NCBI RefSeq assembly: GCF_003675385.1
Contig: NZ_RCWZ01000004.1
Location: 310,001-374,000 of the forward strand
DNA length: 64,000 nt
Direction: 5' to 3'
Source: Mucilaginibacter kameinonensis
GTDB lineage: Bacteria > Bacteroidota > Bacteroidia > Sphingobacteriales > Sphingobacteriaceae
Shown: positions 46,440 to 55,393 of the stretch, piece after piece
Numbering within the stretch: the first letter of the stretch is position 1
Layout: every line of letters begins with the position of its first letter
The notes under the pieces: model-generated
Databases searched by the model: none
What the model was told of the DNA's origin: nothing
Seen by the model: the letters and a program-made list of their open reading frames with translations, nothing else
Translations under genes and position numbers: made by a program

Positions 46440-49400
46440 GGCTTCCTGTTAAATTTTATCTGATACGCCGCGTTTCCTGCCGCCTCAGGTTTACCCTCAT
46501 ATGGTTTTAGGTAAAAACTGTATTGATACTTTTTGGCGGGAATGCGGTATTGCTCCAAAGGCTCGGCCACTTCCGACCAGCTATCGTTACCGCCTACGCC
46601 CATTTGCATCAGGTCGATATTCAACGTAATAAATCCTGCATCCATTAGCTTATTGGTGTGCTTTGCTTTTTGAATATTCTCTTCGATATAGGGCCAGGCA
46701 CTCATACTCAACAGGCTATCGGCAGTGATCAGCAAACCGCCCGTTTTATGGTGCAGCAGCATCCAGCGTACATCCGTACGGTTGCCGTTTTCCTGGGGCA
46801 CAACATAGGGTTCCATAAATTGACCTATCGATTGTGAGTAGATACCTGCTTCCGAGCCGGTACGCCTGTCGATATAGTTTTCAAAAGGCCCCCGACCATA
46901 ATAGCTGATATTACTATCGGCCTGTGCAATTCCCATTTGCATACCAACTTTAGGAAGGTTTGGCAAACCTGGTTTAGCGTCAAAAGTATAAGCAACATTC
47001 AGCAAACCGTTACCGCGAATGGTATAACTTACTTGTACCGAGGCACTATCGTTAACCATAGAATAAACACTTGTAACCACTACCGAACCATCTCCGGCTT
47101 TTTGGCCTGAGATCTTTTTCAGTATCGGCACAGCCTTAAACCATGCCGCCAGTTTCTTTTCCATCTTCCAGCCACGATGATCGTTATCGGTAACCGGTCG
47201 GGTAAAATGTGGCAATAAAGGGGCGAACACCTGCTGAGCGCCTTTGTACAGGTACGAGGTTAAAGCACCATTTTCTTTGCTGATGCCTATCTCAAAATCC
47301 TTTCCACTGATATGATAAGCCTTATCATCTTCAGATAATTTGGTTTCTGGATAACGCTTATCATTAGCGTTTGCGGCTAATGTTTTAGGATAGGTTAGTT
47401 GAAACTGGTCGCTCGCTATTTCGTATCCTTTGCTTGCCCATGGCTTATCTTCGGCCAAGTTAAAGTGAATATCGGCCAGATATTCGTGATTGGGTTTTAA
47501 ATTGGGCAGGTATTGTTTAATGCTGATGCTTGTATCATGCCCGGCTGCAAGGTTGATATGGGGCATTTGTTTTTTCAGGATGATATTGCCGTCTTCCTTC
47601 AACTGCAGGGTAACATCGTAATCAGCCAGAGAAGCCACACTATGCCAGTTTTTGATGTGGATAGTTGCCTTATCGGCATTAACCAATTCACAAACCGCGG
47701 GCTGAAAAACGTGCTTGCATTCGTAAATGGCAGGCTTTGGTCGCCCGTCGGATGCTACGATGCCTTTAATGGTAAAATTATCAAAATAGCGTTCGCCATA
47801 ATCTCCACCATAGGCATAGTACGCCTTGCCTGTGGAGTCATATTTTAGTAATCCCTGATCCTTAAACTCCCAAATTGCTCCGCCAATAATCCGCTTTGTC
47901 GATCTCCACTGATCCCAAAACTCCTTTAAGTTTCCGTTAGAGTTGCCCATCGCGTGCGAATACTCTACAAAAAATATCGGGCGGTTGTCTCCATTTTGCT
48001 GATTGGCCAGCAAAGGTGCGGTATAAATGCCGGGGTACATCCGGCTTACGATATCCACATAAGGCTGATCGATAGGGTTCTGCAACCTGTGCGAGTGGTC
48101 ATTAGTTTTAGGATAATGCGGATCGGTTGGGTCGATGTAACCTTCGGCCTGTGGTGTGCCCTGGGCGGGCTCATAGTGTACCGGACGGGTAATATCAAAA
48201 TCATGGATCCAACCGGCCATAGCCGCATGGTTTGGCCCTCTGCCGGCCTCGTTTCCCAAACTCCAGATGATCACACTTGGATGGTTTTTATCGCGCATCA
48301 CCATGCGGGTAGCCCTATCGAGATAAGCGCCGGTCCACATGGGGTCATTACTGAGCTTTGATCCCAGGCCATGGGTTTCCAGGTTGGCCTCGTCTATAAC
48401 CAATATGCCATATTCATCGCACAGATCATACAGGTGGGGATCCATTGGGTAATGGCTGGTGCGGATACAGTTAAAATTGAAACGCTTAATGGTGCGCACA
48501 TCACTCAGGATATCCTCGCGCGATAATGCCTTTCCTTTTACCGGATCATGATCTGGCCGGTTTACGCCGTACAGGTAGGTTACTTTTCCGTTGATGAGTA
48601 GTTTGCTGTCTTCCTTGCTAAACTCGATGCTTCTGATCCCCACCTTGCAGCTTTTAACCTCCAGGGTTTGGCCCGTACTATCGATCAGGGATAAAGTAAG
48701 TGTGTACAGGTTTGGCTTTTCATCGCTCCATTTTTCCGGGTTTTTCAGCGTGGTTTCCAGCAAACCGAATTTTACGTTATCCAACCGGGGATAGATCTCA
48801 TTAATGATGCTTTCCACACTTCGCTCCAAAGGTTTCTGCAATATTTCTTTATTATTTCTATCGAAAAGCCTTGCTTCAATTTTATAACCGGGTACAGCTT
48901 TACCTGTCAGGTTTTCAATCCGCGGACGGATACTGAAAACAGCGTCTTTGTATTGCTTGTCGAGTTTTGCCTGCCATTGAAAATCAGCTATACGCAATTT
49001 AGGTTCGGCTAACAACATTACTTCACGGTGGATACCACTCATGCGCCACTGATCCTGGTCTTCCAGGAAATAACCATCGCTCCAGCGGATCACCTGTACC
49101 GATACTACATTTTCACCTGCTTGCAGGTATGGCGTAATGTTAAACTCCGAGGGCAAAAAGCTATCCTCGCCATAACCTAAAAACTTGCCATTCAACCAAA
49201 CCTTAAAACCCGAACTTACACCGCCGAAATGCAGGGTGATGTTCAGATCCTTCCAGTTGGCAGGCAAAGTGAACGTACGCTGGTAACTGCCAACGCCATT
49301 ATAATCCTGCGGTACATGAGGCGGGTTGACCGGTCGGAACGGATAAACCGCACTTTTATAAATAGGCTTATCATAGCCCTGCATTTCAATACTTGAGGGT

Positions 49401-49744
49401 ACAATGATCTTCTTCCAGCCACTTACCCTGCTTTTATAAAAATCTTTAGGTGCGTCGGCCGGTTTTGCTGCGTAGCTAAAATCCCAGTAACCATTCAGAG
49501 ATAACATTCTCCCCGATCTCTCCCTGTCACCCGCCAGTGCATCTTTAATATTGCTGTACGAATAGGCCGTGGCGCGTGCCGCATCCCGGTTTATACCGTC
49601 AACTAATGGATTTTCCCAGGGGTCGGCATCATAAACCGTTGGCGCGTTGGGTATGGCAGCGGGTGTTTTATCAACCAGCTGCGCGTAAAGCCCTGTTGAT
49701 GAAAATGCTGTTAAAAGCAGGATATTTATGAGCCGTTTCATCAT
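46436..49744 (-). CDS. GH2 beta-galactosidase (LacZ-type, five domains)
   Basis: A 1102-residue exported enzyme (signal peptide about 1-21). The LacZ-like order is visible: sugar-binding jelly roll (about 75-245), immunoglobulin-like domain (about 250-370), TIM barrel with acid/base Glu499 (WSLGNEAGRG) and nucleophile Glu594 (FFVEYSHAMG), another beta domain, and the small-chain domain (from about 830). It probably removes beta-galactose from galactan or arabinogalactan; other GH2 specificities are possible. It overlaps both neighbours by 4 bases (GH78 upstream, GH106 downstream), indicating coupled translation. Confidence 0.92.
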   Translation of the reverse strand: MMKRLINILLLTAFSSTGLYAQLVDKTPAAIPNAPTVYDADPWENPLVDGINRDAARATAYSYSNIKDALAGDRERSGRMLSLNGYWDFSYAAKPADAPKDFYKSRVSGWKKIIVPSSIEMQGYDKPIYKSAVYPFRPVNPPHVPQDYNGVGSYQRTFTLPANWKDLNITLHFGGVSSGFKVWLNGKFLGYGEDSFLPSEFNITPYLQAGENVVSVQVIRWSDGYFLEDQDQWRMSGIHREVMLLAEPKLRIADFQWQAKLDKQYKDAVFSIRPRIENLTGKAVPGYKIEARLFDRNNKEILQKPLERSVESIINEIYPRLDNVKFGLLETTLKNPEKWSDEKPNLYTLTLSLIDSTGQTLEVKSCKVGIRSIEFSKEDSKLLINGKVTYLYGVNRPDHDPVKGKALSREDILSDVRTIKRFNFNCIRTSHYPMDPHLYDLCDEYGILVIDEANLETHGLGSKLSNDPMWTGAYLDRATRMVMRDKNHPSVIIWSLGNEAGRGPNHAAMAGWIHDFDITRPVHYEPAQGTPQAEGYIDPTDPHYPKTNDHSHRLQNPIDQPYVDIVSRMYPGIYTAPLLANQQNGDNRPIFFVEYSHAMGNSNGNLKEFWDQWRSTKRIIGGAIWEFKDQGLLKYDSTGKAYYAYGGDYGERYFDNFTIKGIVASDGRPKPAIYECKHVFQPAVCELVNADKATIHIKNWHSVASLADYDVTLQLKEDGNIILKKQMPHINLAAGHDTSISIKQYLPNLKPNHEYLADIHFNLAEDKPWASKGYEIASDQFQLTYPKTLAANANDKRYPETKLSEDDKAYHISGKDFEIGISKENGALTSYLYKGAQQVFAPLLPHFTRPVTDNDHRGWKMEKKLAAWFKAVPILKKISGQKAGDGSVVVTSVYSMVNDSASVQVSYTIRGNGLLNVAYTFDAKPGLPNLPKVGMQMGIAQADSNISYYGRGPFENYIDRRTGSEAGIYSQSIGQFMEPYVVPQENGNRTDVRWMLLHHKTGGLLITADSLLSMSAWPYIEENIQKAKHTNKLMDAGFITLNIDLMQMGVGGNDSWSEVAEPLEQYRIPAKKYQYSFYLKPYEGKPEAAGNAAYQIKFNRKP

Positions 49745-51939
49745 TTTTTTGCGCTATAGTTTATAGTGTACTGTTTTTGTTTTTGGATGGTAAGTTCATA
49801 AGTGCCGTTCCCTTTTGCAGTTAATTCCCCCTCTTTGCAAACCGGTTTGGACGTACTTGCAAACCGCAACAGACCCGTTCCGGTACTGCTGCTTACTTTA
49901 ATTTGTTTAGTACTGCACGATACTTTGATATCCCCATTAGCAGTTGGCACGCTGCCATTCATCCATTGCAAACCGCCCAATTGCGGCTCAATAATATATT
50001 GCTGATAACCCGGTGCTGTTGGTTTTACACCGAGATAATATTTACCCAGCAAGTATATCGGACTTGCACCCCAGGCATGGCAAAGGCTTTTACCAAACGG
50101 TCGTCCGTACATGGCGTATCGGTCGGCACCGGTTTTAGCGGGATTGTATTCTTCCCAAAAAGAGGTAGCGCCAAGGTTGAGCATGCCACCCCAATAGTCT
50201 TTCATTTCTTTGATCACATAACTTTGCTCGCCCATGGCACAAAGCGCTTCCAGTTCGTAAAAGCGCATGTAGGGCGTAGTTATCTTTTGGATCTTGTCAT
50301 TCAGCAGCACGTATTTTTTAATTTCCTGATGTTGGCCTGGGTTCAGGTAATTGAAAAATATCGAGAACATATTGGTGTAGCGGGTCACATTATCGCTTTG
50401 CTTACCATCAACCAGGCTGTGTATAAAAGCGTGTTTATCACTGTTCCAGTACAGGGAGAAGATCTTCGATTTCAGATTTGCCGACAGTTTTTGGTATTGA
50501 TCGTTACCTGTTTTATCATCCATGATATTGGCGCATAGGGCCATGGTTTCCAGGCTACGGCAGAGCAGTAATTGCTCAAAGCTTACCTCTCCTTTTTTGC
50601 TGAGTTTATCGGCCCAGTCAATAAACACCCAATCGCCGGGCAAGCCTTCCATCAAGCCATTTTTATCGCGGCGTTGCAGGCAATAGCTCATCAGGCTTTG
50701 CATGCGTGGATACATTTGTTTAATGAAGCTTTTATCGCCGGTGTACTGGTAGTAATCATAAATACCCATGAACCAGTAAAAGGTATAATCCATAATGGTA
50801 TTGATATGGCTTGTTACAGGGTCTTTACCGCGGAGGGCATACAATGTTCTGGTTACCGTTGGCGAATCAAAATACAGGTAATAGTTCATCAGGTAGCTTT
50901 GATAAGCATCGCCCGACCAGATCCACCTGTCCCTCTTGATGCCATCGATAAAAAACTCGCGGGTGTTCAGGTGCAAGGTATAGGCAGAAACATCCCAGAT
51001 CTTGTTGATCAGTTCGTCCGAACATTTAAAGCTTCCACGCTGCTCAACCTGCGAATATTCATAAAGCATCGAAACGTCATCGGCAGTCACACTATCATCA
51101 AACAATATATTGATGTAACGGAAAGCACGGGAACCCTGCATGGTATAATCGGCTTTCTGAGGCTGATCGATATAAACACTATCCAACAGTTCACAATTGG
51201 TTAATGATAAAGCTTCTTCCTTTGATTCGCCGTAACAGAATTTAACATTGCCTTTGCCTTTTAAGCCGATAAGCCTGGCGTATCCAAAGGTTTCTTTGCC
51301 AAAATCAACTACAATTGAATGCTCCTTCCGTTCGGTTTTCTCAGGCTTATACTCCTCTGTTGGTAAACGAAATGCTGAGGGTAATTTATCAACCGAATCA
51401 AAATTCCAGTTACCGGCATTTACATATTTTGTGGCCGATACATCTGAAGTTTTCCCAGATTCGTCAATCCATTCCTTATCTTCATAAGTTACCAGCCATG
51501 AGGTATCTGACACCAATTGCTGCCCCTTAACAAATATGGCGGGAGCAGCAGCCTGGTTATAGACTTTGAGACTAAGCCTGTGCCTGCCAGCCGGCACATA
51601 AATTTTTTTAGGGTAACCGGCCAATGCCTTACCATCAAGCTTTACATTGTATTGCCCCTCAACAGCCAGTTCGACCGTTTCGGGCTTTGTTAGCGTAAAA
51701 TCCTTATGAAAATCAACCAGTACATAATGGCTGTCGAGTTTCCAGAACGGCGGAAAGAAAGCGCCCCGCTCGGTACGGCGGTTCTGCATCCGGTTACTCA
51801 GCCATACTTCATAATCGCCTGGGTACCAGATCCAGGTAGCTTTTTGTGCCTTGGCGATATCAGCAAAAAGCATAAAGCTTAGCAGCGCGATAAATACACG
51901 GGCCTTATTGAATTTTATATGGGTAGATGTTTTATGCAT
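49741..51939 (-). CDS. GH78-type alpha-L-rhamnosidase (six-hairpin)
   Basis: A 732-residue exported protein (signal peptide about 1-31). A beta-sandwich N-terminal region (about 40-290) precedes the six-hairpin domain. FFIDGIKRDRWIWSGDAYQS (about 326-345) is the counterpart of the GH78 catalytic segment, followed by NGLMEGLPGDWVFIDWAD. A C-terminal beta domain holds the last 90 residues. It resembles GH78 but lacks the exact DCPQR-type motif seen in the other homologue at 61729-64000, so a different specificity is likely. It overlaps GH2 by 4 bases and follows the symporter gene by 1 base. Confidence 0.84.
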   Translation of the reverse strand: MHKTSTHIKFNKARVFIALLSFMLFADIAKAQKATWIWYPGDYEVWLSNRMQNRRTERGAFFPPFWKLDSHYVLVDFHKDFTLTKPETVELAVEGQYNVKLDGKALAGYPKKIYVPAGRHRLSLKVYNQAAAPAIFVKGQQLVSDTSWLVTYEDKEWIDESGKTSDVSATKYVNAGNWNFDSVDKLPSAFRLPTEEYKPEKTERKEHSIVVDFGKETFGYARLIGLKGKGNVKFCYGESKEEALSLTNCELLDSVYIDQPQKADYTMQGSRAFRYINILFDDSVTADDVSMLYEYSQVEQRGSFKCSDELINKIWDVSAYTLHLNTREFFIDGIKRDRWIWSGDAYQSYLMNYYLYFDSPTVTRTLYALRGKDPVTSHINTIMDYTFYWFMGIYDYYQYTGDKSFIKQMYPRMQSLMSYCLQRRDKNGLMEGLPGDWVFIDWADKLSKKGEVSFEQLLLCRSLETMALCANIMDDKTGNDQYQKLSANLKSKIFSLYWNSDKHAFIHSLVDGKQSDNVTRYTNMFSIFFNYLNPGQHQEIKKYVLLNDKIQKITTPYMRFYELEALCAMGEQSYVIKEMKDYWGGMLNLGATSFWEEYNPAKTGADRYAMYGRPFGKSLCHAWGASPIYLLGKYYLGVKPTAPGYQQYIIEPQLGGLQWMNGSVPTANGDIKVSCSTKQIKVSSSTGTGLLRFASTSKPVCKEGELTAKGNGTYELTIQKQKQYTINYSAKK

Positions 51940-51940
51940 T

Positions 51941-53542
51941 TTAATGTCCGTTAAAAATGAGGTATAAGGCGATCATGACTACCGTAAGTAGCAGCCAGGC
52001 TATTTTTACACGCCGGGTAGGCTTTGCAGTATTTTCTGTTTCAGATTGTTCGGCAACATACACCGCGGGTGTCTTATCAAGCAATGAGATCAGCACAGCC
52101 GATACAGCCAGGAAAACAAATATGAAAAACGACAGCATCAGGTAATGCGGCCAAAAGCTGTATTTATCGGGCGGTAACACCCACAGGTAAACTACCCCAG
52201 TCCCCAAACTAAAAGCCGAACCTACTGAAAGAATGATATTCACCGCCTTACGGGTTGTACGTTTCCAGTAGACGGTAAGCAAAAAAACCACAGCCAGCGG
52301 TGGGGCGATAAAACCCAATACCGATTGAAATACATCAAACAAATTGAGGCCTTTAATGCTGTCAATAGCCAGCGCCATACCTATAGCAAATACGCAGCCG
52401 CCAATTACGGTGTAACGCCCTACCCTGATGAGATCTTTATTAGTGGCATTGGGGTTAATCTTTTCGGCATAAATATCCATGGTAAACACGGTGCTCAGCG
52501 AGTTGAGCGATGAGCCGATGGTGCCCACCAAAACCGCTATCAACACTACAATAACCAGTCCGTTCATCCCCGGAGGGAAAAGATTAGTAACCATGGTCAT
52601 GTAGGCTAAAGCAGGATCGCTCAGATGCGGAAAAAGGATAAAACACAGGATACCCGTTAGGATAAACAGCGGCAGCGATAATATTTTCAGCCAGCCAATA
52701 AAGTTAACGCCAAGCTGCCCCTGCTCCAGGTTTTTAGCCCCCAATACCGATTGAACCATAGCCTGATCTGTACAGAAAAAAGCCACCGCCGATACCGGGT
52801 AACCCAGCAAAATAGCATACCATGGGTATTTAACATCGCTTGCCGGGTGGATAAGGTTCCAGTAATTTGCGGGTGTTTGATGAAATACGGCCGATAAGCC
52901 TCCGGCTTTGTTTACACCTAAAACAGTCAGCGTTAATGATACGCCGATAAGCAGCAACATCTGGAAAACATTTACTTTGGCAATAGCCTTTAAACCGCCG
53001 GTAAACGCGAATAAGCCAGCGAAAGATACCAGCACAATAACCGATTGCCACATCGGGATACCCAATATCTGCCTCACTAAAAAACCACCTGCAAAAAGGC
53101 CTAATGAAAGCCAGGAGATCAGCATTTTGATAAGCGCGTACCAGGCCAGGATATTACGGGTTGAATCGCCATACCTATTACCCATAAATTCGGGCATGGT
53201 TGACACTTTGGCCGCGATGTATTTAGGCGCGAATACCAGGGCCAGCAGCATCAGGAAAACAAAAGCATACCAATCGAAATTAACTGCTACTATACCTGTG
53301 CTGTAACCGATGCTTGCAAAAGCCAATAACATAGATGGCCCCACATTGGTGCCCCACATGTTAAAGCCAATACTTGCCCAACCCAAAGATTTATTGGCCA
53401 GAAAAAGCGTTTCGTCCGTTTTGTTTTTATTGCTAAAGCTGGCGCGGAACCCGATTATCATTAAAATGATCAGGTACACGGCAACCGCCGAGTAATCAAG
53501 CAGCGTAAGGCGCGATACGATATTGCTCATGCCCAATATCAT
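51941..53542 (-). CDS. Sodium/solute symporter (SSS family), rhamnosidase operon
   Basis: A 533-residue inner-membrane transporter with about 14 hydrophobic segments. SSS features are TLFLANKSLGWASIGFNMWG (about 44-63), the EFMGNRYGD loop and VAFFCTDQAMVQSVLGAKNL (about 256-275). It probably imports a monosaccharide or sugar acid released in the periplasm. The start ATG overlaps the Gfo/Idh stop (ATGA). A second ATG 4 codons in is possible. Being placed with rhamnosidases and a rhamnose mutarotase suggests L-rhamnose, but this is inference. Confidence 0.92.
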   Translation of the reverse strand: MILGMSNIVSRLTLLDYSAVAVYLIILMIIGFRASFSNKNKTDETLFLANKSLGWASIGFNMWGTNVGPSMLLAFASIGYSTGIVAVNFDWYAFVFLMLLALVFAPKYIAAKVSTMPEFMGNRYGDSTRNILAWYALIKMLISWLSLGLFAGGFLVRQILGIPMWQSVIVLVSFAGLFAFTGGLKAIAKVNVFQMLLLIGVSLTLTVLGVNKAGGLSAVFHQTPANYWNLIHPASDVKYPWYAILLGYPVSAVAFFCTDQAMVQSVLGAKNLEQGQLGVNFIGWLKILSLPLFILTGILCFILFPHLSDPALAYMTMVTNLFPPGMNGLVIVVLIAVLVGTIGSSLNSLSTVFTMDIYAEKINPNATNKDLIRVGRYTVIGGCVFAIGMALAIDSIKGLNLFDVFQSVLGFIAPPLAVVFLLTVYWKRTTRKAVNIILSVGSAFSLGTGVVYLWVLPPDKYSFWPHYLMLSFFIFVFLAVSAVLISLLDKTPAVYVAEQSETENTAKPTRRVKIAWLLLTVVMIALYLIFNGH

Positions 53543-54618
53543 GCGCTTAACTCATTTACGGTTAAATTAAACTCGGTCAGGATCTCATCAACCTTTACGG
53601 GCTTACCGGTTTGTAACGACCGATCCATGGCCTGAAGCAGGGCGATGGTGCCGATACCTTCTTTTATGTCCGGGTAAGCGGTGTAGCCTTCGGTGATGCT
53701 ATCGGCAAAGTACTCGAGGTAGTTTTGATACTCGCCGGCGTGGTGGCTTTTGCCCTCAAACCTGAAGTAGTGTTTTAGTTTATGCTCCCAGGTAATGATG
53801 CGTTCTTCGCCGGTGTTATCGGTGATGGCATAGCGTAAATCCATGTAATCGCCCTGGCTGCAGCCTTCGGTACCGCGTAAAATGCAGCTCATTTCACTGT
53901 CGCGGGTAACGGGTTGCACCGGCCCGGTGTAACAACCGCTCACGCGTGCAATGCGGCTATCTTTTGCTTTGAATATAAAGTGCATGGTGTCGGGGTTCTT
54001 CAAGCCTCCTTTTGCACCATTAGCACTTAACATGCCGTAGCCCATCACCTCTTCAATCTCCGGCAGATACCAGCGGATAAAATCAACCGGGTGACTTAAG
54101 CCGCCGTACAACCATTTAAAAGCCTGTTGTAATGACCATGGCTTCGCTAAAAACCAGCGATGATCAGCATGGTAGTAAGCCTCAACAGTAATTAAATCCC
54201 CTATCAAACCTGCCTCGTAATCTTTACGCTGCTTTTTCATCGGCTCAAAAAACCGCGAGCTTTGGCCTATAAATACTTTTTTGCCGCTTTGCTCAACCAG
54301 TTCAAGCAGCTCGGCCGCTTTGCTCAAATCATCAATAAATGGCTTGGTACATACCACGTGTTTGCCATGCAGTAAAGCCTGTTTAACGTGCTCGGCATGT
54401 AAATGATCGGGTGTGTAAATGGCAATGATATCTATTTCGGCATCGTTGAGCATGTCCTGATAACTGGTGGTATAGTTATGAAAGTTAAACTCCTCCGCGC
54501 GGTGTTTGCACATTTCAATATTCATATCGCATACCATTTTCAGTTCAAGCTTTTCGCTTTTCAATACTGCCGACATGGTGCTGCGCCCTTCGCCTAATCC
54601 TAATATTCCTATTTTCAT
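53539..54618 (-). CDS. Gfo/Idh/MocA family oxidoreductase
   Basis: A 359-residue cytoplasmic NAD(P)-dependent oxidoreductase from the ATG at 54618 (MKIGILGLGEG). The frame continues upstream without a plausible start. A Rossmann domain (1-120) with YTPDHLHAEHV and the VCTKPF motif (a variant of the usual EKP) is followed by the C-terminal dimerisation domain with WYLPEIEEVMGYG. Substrates in this family range from glucose-fructose to myo-inositol and sugar acids; here it is unknown. It is coupled to the symporter by a 4-base overlap. Confidence 0.88.
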   Translation of the reverse strand: MKIGILGLGEGRSTMSAVLKSEKLELKMVCDMNIEMCKHRAEEFNFHNYTTSYQDMLNDAEIDIIAIYTPDHLHAEHVKQALLHGKHVVCTKPFIDDLSKAAELLELVEQSGKKVFIGQSSRFFEPMKKQRKDYEAGLIGDLITVEAYYHADHRWFLAKPWSLQQAFKWLYGGLSHPVDFIRWYLPEIEEVMGYGMLSANGAKGGLKNPDTMHFIFKAKDSRIARVSGCYTGPVQPVTRDSEMSCILRGTEGCSQGDYMDLRYAITDNTGEERIITWEHKLKHYFRFEGKSHHAGEYQNYLEYFADSITEGYTAYPDIKEGIGTIALLQAMDRSLQTGKPVKVDEILTEFNLTVNELSA

Positions 54619-54640
54619 TTTATATCTTATTGCTGATGCT

Positions 54641-55393
54641 TTAATTTGTATGAACAGGTCTGAATTCAACCCAAACCTCGCCCGACTTTGCACCGGGAAT
54701 GCCTTCCTGGTATTTCTTCATCAGGCGGTTCCATTCATTTACCCTCGGGTTATTTTCGGTGGTTTTAGGGTTCAGTTTATCAAGGCTTTCGCCTTTGGGA
54801 ATGCTGATGACCAGCATTAACTGCCTGCCGCTTTTGAACACGAGCAATTGCTGAAAATTTGCGTTGCAAAAGCCTTTGGCTACCTCCGGCCAGTTCTTAA
54901 ACTGTGTGGCATGGTAGTTTAAATATTCTTGCTGAAGCTTAGGCTCATTAACCAGGTTGGCGGTCATGACTATATTTTCCCACTGTTTGGCCCTAATGGT
55001 ATCCGCGCACATTTTCCGGTTAAATGCGTAGAAAGGTTTTTCGTAGTATTTGATCGAATCCTGCGGATATGATTTCTTTATTTCCTTAAGTACACTTTCG
55101 GGATTTGGGATGTGGAGGTAAATGGTAAAATGATTTTTCCATTGGCGAATGTCGTCAATATCACCGTCTACACTTTTGCCGATATCGAACAACCCGTCAT
55201 AGTCAAAGTGGGCCTTATCATGTGTAATAATTTCAATAACAGCCGGGCGCACAATCAAGCGTGGTTTTACCTTAGCTACAGCCTTTGGTTGGCTGGCCTT
55301 TTTGGGAAGAGGAAGATCACAAGCGCTTAAAATCGATGTAAGGCATCCTCCAAAGAAGGTTATAAACATCAAATATTTTCTCAACTGCCTCAT
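54641..55393 (-). CDS. Lipoprotein with L-rhamnose mutarotase (RhaM-like) domain
   Basis: A 250-residue lipoprotein: signal peptide with lipobox LSAC (Cys25). The C-terminal part (about 143-250) resembles L-rhamnose mutarotase, with His161 in YHATQFKNWPEV at the position of the catalytic histidine, followed by NANFQQLLVFKSGRQLMLV. Residues 45-140 form an extra N-terminal half of similar alpha/beta character, perhaps a degenerate second domain. RhaM interconverts alpha and beta anomers of L-rhamnose, usually in the cytoplasm; this version appears anchored outside it. It overlaps the beta-helix gene by 4 bases and precedes Gfo/Idh by 22. Confidence 0.87.
   Translation of the reverse strand: MRQLRKYLMFITFFGGCLTSILSACDLPLPKKASQPKAVAKVKPRLIVRPAVIEIITHDKAHFDYDGLFDIGKSVDGDIDDIRQWKNHFTIYLHIPNPESVLKEIKKSYPQDSIKYYEKPFYAFNRKMCADTIRAKQWENIVMTANLVNEPKLQQEYLNYHATQFKNWPEVAKGFCNANFQQLLVFKSGRQLMLVISIPKGESLDKLNPKTTENNPRVNEWNRLMKKYQEGIPGAKSGEVWVEFRPVHTN

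Noticed and set aside
49903..51204. Long plus-strand frames (about 210 codons each) opposite the GH78-type gene
   Set aside because: They are antisense to a gene with clear family motifs and show no recognisable protein pattern.
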